Assembly (NCBI GenBank): GCA_020631735.1
Contig: CM036159.1
Location: forward strand, 97,518,701 to 97,582,700
From: Saccharum officinarum
Taxonomy: Eukaryota; Streptophyta; Magnoliopsida; Poales; Poaceae
Reading direction: 5' to 3'
DNA: 64,000 nt
Part shown: piece after piece, positions 10,010 through 20,517 of the stretch
Position numbering within the stretch: position 1 is the stretch's first letter
Layout of the letters: every line of letters starts with the position of its first letter
Notes under the pieces: generated by a model
What the model saw: the letters and a program-made list of their open reading frames with translations, nothing else
The model's database searches: none
What the model was told of the DNA's origin: nothing
Translations under genes and position numbers: made by a program

Positions 10010-12337
10010 ACATCAACTCCATGCAAGAGCAGCTTTTACCAGTAGAGAAGAAGTTATTTTTTTTTTAACTATTTGGCATGCCAGATGCCAAAGGATGGTA
10101 GGGAGGGAAATATGGAATCAAAATATGCGTGATACAAGATGTAGAATTAGTTTTGTCATACGAAATGGAGGGTGGCAAAGCTGCAAAGTGTGATAAGAAA
10201 CACATTAGTTTTACAGCATGCAAGAACGTTGGTTCAGAACTTTATTAAGTTCAAGACCTGTGTGTATTCAGGAGAAGTTGAAGACCTGTGTGTATTCAGG
10301 AGTATGCAACTATCTTGCCAGCGAAAAGAAGTGCAGCTATTTTACTAGTTTGGAGACCTTCTAGTTATTGAGAGATTGGAGGGTAACAAAAAAGGGGCAT
10401 GATTATGCATAATCTCTTGATAAAGGCTGCATCAGATCAGCGGTTCTATGGATTTGTTGTTAAGCTTCTGATCAGGTTATCCATATTCATCGATCCCCGC
10501 CAATCCAAAACCATATCCACCCATGATGAGAAGCAAAAGGAACAGATGACCTTTTGTAGAAGAGGTAGACGAGGCCACTACAATGGCAACTAGCAGGTGA
10601 CGGGCGGAGACGAACACATATGTTCAACACTAAGTTGAATAAGCCCTCCGTCACATCATGGCGAAACACAGCTGCACCACGATCATCATGCCAATGTGCG
10701 GGCTGTAGTTCTTCCACTTCGTGAAGAGCCAAGAAGCCGTCAGATGGAACTCGACCTCGCGAGTTATTGGCCGTTCTTCCACTTCATGACAAGCCAGGAA
10801 GCCTCCATGACACATGGAACTCGACCTCGCGAGTTCTTGGCCGTAGTTGGTTAAAAAAAATCCAGTTTTGTGCCTGTGGCTCATCGAGTGGGGCTCGTCT
10901 AATCGGTTACAGCCCCTGGTCACGAGGTGTGCCCCCAATAATATGGGCTCTCGTGTCCAACTAACACCGGGTCGTGCGTGAGTCCTTGGCGACTACAGCA
11001 GCATCAGTCCGTAGTTGTGACGTGGGCGAGTTGCGAGTGAAGAGTCAGAGGTGGCGGGCGCCGACCCTCTGGTCATGCGAGATGTGCCCCTACAATCTAG
11101 GCTTCTGTTACGTGGAAGTGTCAACTAACCCCTGGCGGCGCGTTAGTGTGCCGCCTTCGGTTTATTGGCCAGCAACTTGGCTAATTCAGCCTCTCGATTC
11201 CGGTGGCCTGAATTTAGTACCTGGCAGACATTTGACTGTGAGCAAACAGGCCCGTTCTGGTGAACTCAGCTCCAAGATATCCGGGCCCTTTCCATTCACT
11301 GCTCCATATCTGGGCCGAGACGTTTCCAACGGGCCCAAAGAGATGCCGGACCAATACGTTGGCAACGGGCCCAAAGTGACGCCGGGCCTCAGGCCTAGGG
11401 TACCTAGAACGACCGCAGCTGGAGGCCACTTGTCATGGCGCGCTCTTGACTCTTGCATCAGTCGCCGGCCCAATGCCGCATCAGCATCTCCCTTGTGTTG
11501 GTTTTAAAAGGGTTGCATCGCAGTCGCACTCGCACCGCACCAAATGAAAAAATTGTATGCATACTTTATTCACCCTGCCTCCCATACATACATGCCATAA
11601 AATAGTTGCCAGGTGACCAGTTTGACCGATCCAACCGCGTGCACCTGTTTGCCTCCCATGTGCTCGTCGGCTCCGGCCTCCAGGCTCTCATCCGTGGTTT
11701 ACGGACTGCATGCGTCGGAAGCTTGTTGGTGGTACATCGAAGCTGCGTATGCATGGATGTTGTGTGCATCTGAATTTTTTTTTCCCGCACCAAGGCGGGC
11801 GGAACCAGGACAAAACGAACGAACACATCTGCAGACTGCAGCACTGGACGACGACGACGACAGCGGAGGCGACAATTTCCTGTGTGATGATTCTTGTACA
11901 AACAGAAACAGTGCGTGCTGCTGCGTTTTTGTGTGGTTGCAGCTTGGATGCGAGCGGGGGGAATTTTTCATCGTTGGTGTATGTGGCCCACGAGACTTCA
12001 ACTCTGAATGGGTCACTCCACCTACGAGCGAAAGCGCACAAGCGTACCATCATACAAAAGCATCTCCCTCTCCCTCTGTCTTTGGCACACACCCACATCA
12101 TCCGCATAATACGTTCTGTGTGCTTGTTTTCTGAGAAACAGCCGCACAAAATTTGCTTGCTTGCAACTAGCTTTGCTACATCTGCCGAGCTCCAGGTTCG
12201 GTTTGTTTGTGTTGTTTGTTCTGCTTCAACAGCAGGCCCACCCAAGTTATTGCTACCATTTCCGTTCCTCCTGCAGAAAGAGAAACGACGAACGTCGCTG
12301 TCCCATACAGACCAGGAGGAGGATCCTTCATGCTTAC
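10010..12337. other. Unassigned stretch with two small tandem duplications
   Basis: No recognisable gene. A 27-bp-period duplication (AAGACCTGTGTGTATTCAGG) lies at about 10252-10300. A second duplication of about 73-bp period (GGAACTCGACCTCGCGAGTT) lies at about 10744-10843. The region 10850-12337 is GC-richer with open frames (for example 11613-12134) that show no family I know. It may include gene-flanking DNA. Confidence 0.4.
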
Positions 12338-12576
12338 CCCTTGTTTAGATGACATCAAAATTCCAAGTTTTTTCACTCTCTCTCCATCACATCAATTTTT
12401 AACTGCTTGCATGGAGTATTAAATGTAGGTAAAAAAATAACTAATTACACAGTTTAGTTGTAAATCACGAGATGAATCTTTTGAGCCTAGTTAGTCCACG
12501 ATTGGACAATATTTATCAAATAAGACGAAAATGATACTATTCATCGGTTTGAAATTTTTTCCAATCTAAACAAGGG
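12338..12576. mobile_element. TIR-MITE, CCTTGTTTAGA family
   Basis: The ends CCCTTGTTTAGAT and ATCTAAACAAGGG are perfect inverted repeats apart from a base. The interior has TTCACTCTCTCTCCATCACATC, GCATGGAGTATTAAATG and GACGAAAATGATACTATTC. Near-identical copies lie at 15343-15583 and 18963-19203. Confidence 0.9.
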
Positions 12577-13964
12577 CTTACTATCTGAGACTGTCATGAG
12601 CGCTGCTCCCAATGGCAGCCTGACTCATGAATCCCGGGGGAGGGGGACCACGCATGCCGCGTCCACATACGGTACAAGCAGGCGCTCCGCTACCTGCTAC
12701 CATGCTACCCACCCGGGCCCGGCCGATGAATGCCAATCGCCATGGATGGACCCGCGTAGTCCCTCCGTCCCGGTCAGTCGCTCGCACGCAAACGCACTGA
12801 TCTTTTTCCATGTGCCTGCCGGTGCACCGCCGTACTAGGCCGCGCACCACGACGAGAGGCAACGCTTGGCATGCAGCAGGCCCATGATTCCCCGGATCAA
12901 ATGATGGCGCGCTGTCACGAGCGAGCGACCTACCCTACTGGGTGTCACGGTTGCGTCGCTTCCTGCCTGCCAGCAGAATCAGCAGCCATGCAGCAGAAGT
13001 GTTTTTCTCTCACAATAAACCAGCGAACAGTGCTTTACCAGCGAAACGAAGAGGCCGTTCATTCCTCGCGCAGGCGCAGGCAGGGCGGGGGGGACCTGCC
13101 TCGGCAGCGCGAGCGGTGATGACGGCGGGCTCCCGCTTCGTCTTGGAGGATCGGACGACGAGCAGCGGAGCAGGGCGACGGCTACAAGTGAGCGGGGAGG
13201 CGTTCGAGTGAGACTGGGAGCCACCACGACGTAGGCCGTACGCGAGGGGCATGGGGATGGATCATGCATATGGACGGACCCATGGAGAAAAAGGGGGTTG
13301 TTCGCTTGCCTTGCCGCCCTTTTTCCGCGGGCACGCACAAGCCGTGACTGCTGCCTGTCCTACTACTTTTTGTTCCGTGTTGGGGGGATCTTTGGTGCTG
13401 CGATATTTGTTCATGCCCGTGCACGGTGCACTTGCTGCTGCTGGTGGTTGCCAAGGGGACGGATCGCAACAGGGCCGAAGGATCGGGCCGATCGATCTCC
13501 AGGACTGCAGCCCGGGCTTGCACTGCCTCTGCCTGCGGACCAGGGAGCGGAACGCCTGCTTGTACCGAATGCGTGATGTGCCTGCGCAACCTGCTGACCC
13601 ATCATCATCATCCATGCCTTGCTTCATTGATTGGCGTATAAAGCCGGGCATGACCTGTTGCTATCGTCCTTGCCACGAAAAGGAGACATACTGTACGCCG
13701 GTAGTGGAGTCTGGTCCTTTTCAGACAGCAGCCTCGTGCCTGTGTAGTGTGTGTACTGGTATACCAACCAAGCAGAGTTGTACCAGTGTTCAAACTGTAC
13801 CGTACCAATGGCACCGAGCAAGACCGGCACGTTCACGTTTGACTACGTGAGATCGATCGATGGCCAGATCAATGGAAGCGAAACACAGGTGCGTGCATGC
13901 ATGCATGCAAAATTTATCATATGGTTTACCTTCCCTCGCCACTGTACCAATGTTTTGGCATCTG
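12577..13964. other. Unassigned GC-rich stretch
   Basis: Several long open frames exist (for example 13251-13850) but they overlap on both strands and show no domain. A fragment related to the TGTGAGAGAAAAA MITE family is visible in inverted form at about 12985-13050. No host gene is supported. Confidence 0.4.
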
Positions 13965-14187
13965 CAAACCCAAAATATTTCTTCTTCCACCCATCACATC
14001 GAATCTTTGAACGCATGCATGGAACATTAAATGTAGGTAAAAAAATAACTAATCGCATAGTTTGTCTGTAAAGTTCGAGACAAATCTTTTGAGTCTAATT
14101 AATTCATGGTTGGACAAATTTTACCAAATAACAATAAACAGTGCTACAGTAACTTTTCACCCAATTTTTCTCAACTAAACACACCCT
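13965..14187. mobile_element. TIR-MITE, same family as 6343-6586
   Basis: It contains ACCCAAAATATTTC, CATCACATCGAATC, CGCATGCATGGAACATTAAA and TGCTACAGTAACTTTTC. It ends CTAAACACACCC. The left terminus is degraded. Confidence 0.75.
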
Positions 14188-14266
14188 AAGTGCTAACAGG
14201 AGTTGAACTTGATGGCTCGGCAGCTGGACCTGTAACCTGTTCAGCAGCTTTGGTTTGCTTTGCCTC

Positions 14267-14532
14267 GGCCCTTGTTTAGTTTCCCCAATTCTCCTCTAAA
14301 TTTCACTATGCAGAAAGAAGACTCACCGTCACATCAAAATGTCGGCAAATGCATGGAGTACTAAATGTTGATAAAATCAAAAACTAATTGCACAGTTTTG
14401 TTGTACTTTGCGAGACGAACATTTTAAGCCTAGTTAGTCAAAATTTGGATAATTTTTACCAAATACAAACGAAATGGTACAGGAATTCTGATACAGTGTT
14501 TTTCTCCCCAGTTCACTGAACTAAACGAGGCC
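14267..14532. mobile_element. TIR-MITE, same family as 6690-6951
   Basis: It starts GGCCCTTGTTTAGTTTCC and ends GAACTAAACGAGGCC, giving good inverted termini. It lies only 80 bp from the preceding MITE. Confidence 0.85.
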
Positions 14533-15342
14533 TCGCTTCCATCCTCTGGCGTGGCGAGCAGGAGCTGGCAGTCTGGGGCTCTGTGGTCTAAACAAACCGC
14601 CTACGAGCGCAGAGACAAATTCTCTGATCAGCAGCATCGACGCGGGCACCCAGAGACACGCCATGCCGGCCATTACATGCTTGACGGCCGGCCGATGCGT
14701 CTATCTATCTATCATGCAGGGCTATGGCAGCGGAGCGGAGCCTACAACCACGTCAATCTGCCATGAGATCGATCGATCCCTGCCCCACCGCGCCAGCCAT
14801 GGACGATCGAGGAGAAGACGCCGCCGCATTCTCACCTCTGCGCCACCGCACCAGTGCGGCAGTGACCATTTGCGACCCTCTTACTCGCCATTCCATTCGA
14901 TGCCATGCCATGCATCCCGGGCGGCCGATACAGCCATACTCGTGCAGAAGCAAGCGACGCCTATTGCCTGCTCGAGTGCCCGGCCGGGGAAAACGCACGC
15001 GGTGCTCGCTTGGTGCCCGTTCGTTCACGTCCTGTCCGCAACTGGATAACCCCCGAGACAAACACAAAACCCACCGGGGCACGCCAAAGCGCTAGCGGCG
15101 TGGATCATCCATTCCGTGTGCGTGCAGGCCCTGTCTATCCCCTTGCTGGTTGCTGCTGGGTGCACGATTCGCTGCAGGATCCGTGGCAAGCAAGCTTCCG
15201 CAACGGATTGGATTGGTCTGGGCGCCGACCGCCGAGACGCACGAGGCCCCCGCCACCCGGCGGGGTTTGTGTGCGCGGCCAACGTGCCTAGTAGCCTATG
15301 ATGGCTCCGGTCACTGCAGGGCGAGCCCCGCCCCCAACCCGC
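14533..15342. other. Unassigned GC-rich stretch
   Basis: Overlapping GC-rich open frames occur on both strands with no recognisable domain or splice structure. I see no supported gene. Confidence 0.4.
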
Positions 15343-15583
15343 GCCTTGTTTAGTTTGCCTCAAAGTTCCAAGTTTTTTCACTCTCTCTCCATCACATCAA
15401 TTTTTAATCGCTTGCATGGAGTATTAAATATAGGTAAAAAAATAACTAATTACACAGTTTAGTTGGAAATCACGAGATAAATCTTTTGAGCCTAGTTGGT
15501 CCATGATTGGACAATATTTGCCAAATAAGACGAAAATGGTACTATTCACCGGGTTGATATTTTCTTCCATCTAAACAAGGGCC
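15343..15583. mobile_element. TIR-MITE, same family as 12338-12576
   Basis: It is bounded by GCCTTGTTTAGTTTGCC and ATCTAAACAAGGGC. The internal sequence is nearly identical to the copies at 12338 and 18963. Confidence 0.9.
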
Positions 15584-16332
15584 CGGCCACTTTGCACTTG
15601 CACGCGGACGGGACGGCGGGGGCGACCGTCCAAGCTTGGACGCCAAGCATTGCCGCCGCCCACCGCGCCTCTCCAAGCATTGCCTTGCCGCCGGGATTGG
15701 GGTTCAGAAGCAGCAAGTATTATTACGAGCAATGATTAACGCCGGACAGCAGCTCTTACTTTCTTCGCCTGCAAGTGGAGGGACGAACCCATCGGGGTCT
15801 TTCTTTTCCTGCAAGTGGGACGAACTCATCAATGAAGGCTCTTTCAGAATCCAAGCCACCTCCCCGTAATTTCACCCAGGAAATTAGCATTTGACGTTGA
15901 CAAGGCCAGTCTTAATACAAGGTTTCATGTCCCTGTTTCCGAGACATGGAACTGTGTATGAAACGTTCTCTCTCAATGCACAATTTTCATTTCGCTGTTT
16001 CGTAAACTAGCTTTAGCATTTAATTCTTGCACTATGTCGTGATCAAATGTTCCATATAAACAAGGTAGCCATTTGATATTGTTTAACATATTGGAATATG
16101 ATCAAAATAAAGAAGGGCGTTCCGTTTGGAGAAATTGATTGGTGAACCATTATTACTACTCTAATAAAATGCTCGGAGTTAATGATCCTGCATTAGAAAT
16201 GTAAGTAAGGCGGTACACAAACACATCAATCTAATGACGCCTTTCTTTCATCATCTCTAATTAACTAGAGCAATAATTGGAGCACCACAAATGTCTTTAA
16301 ATAAATATCAGTATTTTACAGTAAAAAGTAGT
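15584..16332. other. Unassigned stretch
   Basis: Nothing recognisable. A short repeat of CAAGCATTGCC and a repeated CCTGCAAGTGG occur near 15640-15810. Confidence 0.35.
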
Positions 16333-16545
16333 ACTACTCCCTCCGTCTAGAAAAACATACAATTCTAACGCGGTGTCATAGTTTAGTATCTCATGTTTGA
16401 TTAATTATAGATAAAAAATATAAATATTCATGATATCAAATAAACATCATTAGATTCATTACGAAAAGTATTTTCTCAATAAATTAATTTAGAGTCATAA
16501 ATGTGAATAATATTAACTAGAAATTTGGTGAACGTAATCTACTTT
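16333..16545. mobile_element. Stowaway-like MITE (one end clear)
   Basis: The CTCCCTCCGTCTAGAAAAA start is the classic Stowaway terminus. The opposite terminus is degraded, so the right edge is approximate. It is AT-rich and noncoding. Confidence 0.6.
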
Positions 16546-16876
16546 TATCGGCACTGAACTCTCATAGTTGCATGTTTTGTTGCACGGGGTACTATCAGTA
16601 TTGATCACACGCAGGAAAAGCGGCTACCTCCTCCAAAAGATCTGCACAACACAGGCATGCGAGATGGTCACGCCGCTCGCGGCCGCCGTCTCCCCTGTCA
16701 CCTGCTAAATACCCAAACCACCCATTCCGTTTTCAGACATCAGCGGCTTTGCCACTGAACGCAGCACGCCACGGCACTACAGGCCACGAGAGGGTACCAC
16801 GGCCATTTCGCACAGGAGCCCACACGGCGGTGGACACGTAGGATAACGTTCGGCACTGACCGGCAGGCGAAACCGA

Positions 16877-17532
16877 ATTTTTTTTACTGTTTAGCCTTTT
16901 AAAAAAAAAATACATTTGGCCCCTGGACGACATAAACTCATCTTTGGACCCTGGGGGTCGGCGCCAGAACTCATGGCTCCGAGATAACACATCTCGGCGC
17001 CACAGATCTTCGCCTCGTTCGCCTGGCTGGTGGCTGGTGCTGATTTGTTGTGAGAGAAAAATACTGTTGGCTGACTGGTGGCTGCTGGCTGGTGCTGAAT
17101 TGGTGTGAGAGAAAAGCACTGCTGGCTGCCTGGGAGCCAGCCGGCCGAACAAGGCCCTTGGCTCCGAGGTGCCTGACCGCGCACAGCAGGGCATCCGAGG
17201 TGGCGCTGACGTGGCCGGTACCTCGGAGCCACATATCTTGGCGCCGAGCTCGAAGCCAAGATCTGTGGCTCCGAGGTACCCATCAAAGAATGACTCCTAA
17301 TTCGGCATGCACGTGGATGCATCTTTATTTACTATTCTTTGATTTGTCTGCAGGCCGCAAAAGAATACCAGTACCTCCCGTCAACAAAAAAAAAAGTAAT
17401 CATACGATTTGTCTAATCTAGTCTAAGTCAAACTAATTTAAAACGATTTATCTAATCTGCCTCTCGTACCCACCCATGCATGATGAGCACGTACAGCTAG
17501 CCATCAAGAATTAGGGCATATATATAAAGTGG
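16877..17532. repeat. Left arm of the inverted repeat
   Basis: It pairs with 19742-20191 in reverse complement. It is longer than the right arm for two reasons. It contains a 146-bp MITE (17011-17156), and it has an extra copy of the CTCGGAGCCA...GATCTGTGGCTCC module near 17218-17275. Confidence 0.85.
17011..17156. mobile_element. Small MITE (tandemly duplicated) with CTT target duplication
   Basis: The insert has two units around TTGTGAGAGAAAAATACTG. It starts with CGCCTCGTTCG and ends CCGAACAAGGCC, so its ends are inverted repeats. CTT flanks both sides (17008-17010 and 17157-17159). The corresponding place in the right arm is an empty site with a single CTT. Related copies lie at 23290-23402, 23479-23592 and 39932-40051. 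Confidence 0.85.
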
Positions 17533-18277
17533 TTAGTATAATTCATTTATATAAACGTATTACAAGCTTTTGCCAGAGTTTTTAATCAAATAAAATGTCC
17601 AAACTTTTGGCAAACGATGGATAAAAAAAAGACCATACCCGCCTGCGTTGTTCGCCTCGTCGGTGTCGAACGGCGTATGGTGTCATCGCAGTCACACTTG
17701 CATGGTTGGGGTAGCTTGGATCGCTTCGACCTCGGAGCCGTGAATCCTGGCGCCGAGTTATTAAACCTAAATAGGTAGCGCCAAGATCTATGGCTGATCA
17801 CGCATGCCGGCAAGCTGCCTTCGGTATCCACCGATGCAACGTCGGTCGGAGGAGACGCCCGGACGCCGGAGGAGCGCGCCAACGCCTATCGTGCACCATC
17901 GAGCAGGGCTCCATTACCGATGGTAGGAGGCGAGCCTGGACGCTGTCGACCACGGCTCCATCTACTCCAACAACGACCACGTGCCGAGATGGCGAGCCCA
18001 CACACACGCGGTCAACCACGGCTAGACCAGTAGCGGAGCTAGAGAAAATTTAAGGGGGTACGCTAGCCTTGTGGGTGCATAGATGTTTACTGTATAAGTG
18101 CGTATGTGGTGAAAAATTGAACATAATCACTGTTTTTCTGATTTTTCGTGGGCGCGGCCGCACCCTTTGCCATGAACGTACATCTATGCACGTCAGTTTA
18201 TTATTGGTCAATCCAGGCATGGGGATTTTACTAACATGATTTTGTTTCCCTTGCATGTGTTCACTATGATAACATAG
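17533..18277. other. Interior of the inverted-repeat element before the PLAC8 exons
   Basis: AT-rich to about 17640, then a GC-rich piece (17640-18050) with no recognised protein. The last part would be intron upstream of the first captured exon. Confidence 0.4.
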
Positions 18278-18962
18278 GTTTGAAGACCTTGTTCTTCCCC
18301 TGTGGAACCTTCTCGAGAATTTCTTCAGTCGCCAAGGACAGGCCAATGTGTAAGAATCTGAAAAGTGAAAATAGTCATCGCCTTAACTATGCCAAGTTTT
18401 TGTTGTATAGTAAATTTGTAATCTGTTAATTACTTAATTTCAACCATGTGGCATTCCATCTTGAGTCCAAAATTTTCTTTAAAACAAAGTAAAATCATAC
18501 ATCCTTTCAAGTAGAATGCTATCACACCTTTTGTGAGCTAAAGCCTTCTTTACATGGTATTTCTGTGTTGTTTTCAGCTTCTGGAGAGGCGTGCAATGAT
18601 ATTATGGCATACTTGTCCTGCTGCTGTTATACATGCTGTGTAAGGAGAAAGCTTCGCCAAAAGTTGGACATTGCGGTAAATATTTCAGAATATGTTACTA
18701 GTTGATATTAAGTAGAAATGCTCATTTCTTAACTTGGCTCTGAACTACCTCTGGGATTGAGTGATTGACCATACCATATGCACGTGACTGATTAATTGCT
18801 AAAACCAGAATATCCAGCAAAAACAGCTTTCGATTGTCTTGATGAAATTAACTTATCCAGCATGTCCATTTTACCCATTACTGTTGAAGAGGTTTGGCAA
18901 GAGATTGTGTACTAGTACATTCGTAACTCGACAATAGCTTTCTTTGTATACTAGCGAACTTA

Positions 18963-19203
18963 CGCCTTGTTCAGTTTGCCTCAAAGTTCCAAGTTTTTTC
19001 ACTCTCTCTCTATCACATTAATTTTTAACCGTTTGCATGGAGTATTAAATGTAGGTAAAAAAATAACTAATTACACAGTTTAGTTGGAAATCACGAGATG
19101 AATCTTTTGAGCCTAGTTGGTCCATGATTGGATAATATTTGCCAAATAAGACGAAAGTGGTACTATTCATCGGGTTGAAATTTTCTTCAATCTAAACAAG
19201 GGC
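18963..19203. mobile_element. TIR-MITE in a captured intron, same family as 12338-12576
   Basis: The ends GCCTTGTTCAGTTTGCC and ATCTAAACAAGGGC are present, with the full family interior. It is inserted in the intron between the second and third PLAC8 exons. Confidence 0.9.
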
Positions 19204-19236
19204 TTACTGAAGTCTTCAGGTACTGAAGTTTTGATG

Positions 19237-19480
19237 GGTCTTGTTCAGTTCCCCATCCCAACCCAAAATATTTCCTCTTCCACCTATCACATCAAATCTT
19301 TCGACGCATGCATGAAGTATTAAATGTAGGTAAAAAAGATAATTAATTGCATAGTTTGTCTGTAAACGTCGTGACGAATTTTTTGAGCCTAGTTAGTCCA
19401 TAATTGGACAAATTTTGCCAAATAACAACGAAAGATGCTACAGTAACTTTTCAGCTACTTTTCGCGATGGGAACACACGC
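19237..19480. mobile_element. TIR-MITE in a captured intron, same family as 6343-6586
   Basis: It runs from GGTCTTGTTCAGTTCCCC to GGGAACACACGC with the ACCCAAAATATTTCC and GCTACAGTAACTTTTCAG motifs. It lies 34 bp after the previous MITE. Confidence 0.85.
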
Positions 19481-19741
19481 ATGTTCGTGCTTCTGACAGG
19501 GAGGCTGCTGTGACGACTTTCTTTCACATCTGCTTTGCTGTTGCTGTGCGCTTGTTCAAGAATGGCGGGAAGTTGAGATTCGTGGAGCCTATAGTGAGTT
19601 TCCTACTTGAATGCTTCTAGTAAACCATGATTAGGCCTGGCTTATTCAGCTTTGGGAAACAGAAGGGCAAGCTGCCTCTCTGATAATAAGTTGAAAACAT
19701 TGTAGTAAAACGCCTTGTATCTTCCACGAGTACTTTGTAAG

Positions 19742-20191
19742 CACTTTATATATATGCTCTAATTCTTGATGGCTAGCTGTACGTGCTCATCATGCATGGA
19801 TGGGTACTAGAGGTAGATTAGATAAATCGTTTTAAATTAGTTTGACTTAGATTAGATTAGACAAATCGTATGATTACTTTTTTTTTGACGGGAGGTACTG
19901 GTATTCTTTTGCGGCCTGTAGGCAAATTAAAGAATAGTAAATAAAGATGCATCCACGTGTATGCCGGATTAGGGATCATTCCTTGATGGGTACTTGGCTC
20001 CGAGGTACCGGCCACGTCAGCGCCACCTCGGATGCCCTGCTGTGCGCGGTCAGGCACCTCGGAGCCAAGATCTGTGGCGCCAAGATGTATTACCTTGGAG
20101 CCATGAGTTCTGGCGCCGATCCCAAGGGTCCAAGATGAGTTTACGTGAGGGCCACATGTAATTTTTTTTAAAAAGGCTAAACAGTAAAAAA
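19742..20191. repeat. Right arm of the inverted repeat
   Basis: It is the reverse complement of the left arm (16877-17532) but lacks the 146-bp MITE and one repeat module. Its outer end is 327 bp from the DUF506 start codon. Confidence 0.85.
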
Positions 20192-20517
20192 TCCGCCAGG
20201 CGAGCCTCGTTTCCGTCCGCCACGTCATCACCCGCGGCTCCTTTAAAACCCGGGTCCCCCTCCTCGTGTTCTTCCGAAGAGATCAACCCCCAGCAGAAAA
20301 TAAATCTGTAAAACAAAGGAGAAGGAACAAAAAAAAAAATAGAGAGGAGAAAACCCTAGGCGCACCGATCGAAGAGGAGTCAATCGCCGGCGACGGGTAC
20401 GGGTATGCCTGCGGCGATCCCCAGAGAAGACCAAGACCGACGCCTCCAGTGACGCTGCTGCTACCACTGCCACTGCCGCCGAACCCGATCCGCTTTTGTA
20501 CTGTGCTGACTGCTGAT
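20192..20517 (+). promoter_or_regulatory. Probable promoter and 5' leader of the DUF506 gene
   Basis: A TATA-like TTTAAAA lies at about 20242-20248. It is preceded by a CACGTCATC motif (ACGT core) at 20221. An A-rich, CT-poor leader follows (20280-20400). The assignment comes from position relative to the gene and is not proven. Little upstream host sequence remains, because the inverted-repeat arm ends at about 20191. Confidence 0.4.

Larger units (their letters stand above)
18278..19593 (+). pseudogene. Captured three-exon fragment of a PLAC8-domain (MCA/cell-number-regulator-like) gene
   Basis: Three exons read in one frame across consensus splice sites: 18278-18349, 18578-18675 and 19500-19593 (72, 98 and 94 nt, 88 codons in total). 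They encode TLFFPCGTFSRISSVAKDRP, then SGEACNDIMAYLSCCCYTCC with RRKLRQKLDIA, then DDFLSHLLCCCCALVQEWRE and VEIRGAY. The Cys clusters, the KLR motif and the CCCCALVQEWRE motif are typical of the plant PLAC8 domain, as in MCA1-type membrane proteins linked to calcium entry and in cell-number regulators. There is no start codon, N-terminal region or stop in frame, so only the middle of the domain was captured. No exon has a stop. Two MITEs (18963-19203 and 19237-19480) sit in the second intron, the nearer ending 19 bp before the third exon. The fragment could still be transcribed, but a functional protein is unlikely. Confidence 0.8.
16877..20191. mobile_element. Long inverted-repeat transposon-like element carrying PLAC8 exons
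   Basis: Two long arms in opposite orientation (16877-17532 and 19742-20191) flank a 2.2-kb interior. The interior holds three exons of a PLAC8-domain gene and two MITEs. Homology between arms starts with TACTGTTTAGCC at the outer ends and runs to CACTTTATATATATGC at the inner ends. The arms are rich in GGCTCCGAGG/GGCGCC repeats. A possible imperfect 9-bp target duplication (CGGCAGGCG versus CGCCAGGCG) flanks the arms. This size would suit a Mutator-like (Pack-MULE) element, but the termini do not match a MULE signature I know. A chance fold-back made of two separate insertions of one repeat, in opposite orientation, is the alternative. No transposase is present. Confidence 0.6.
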
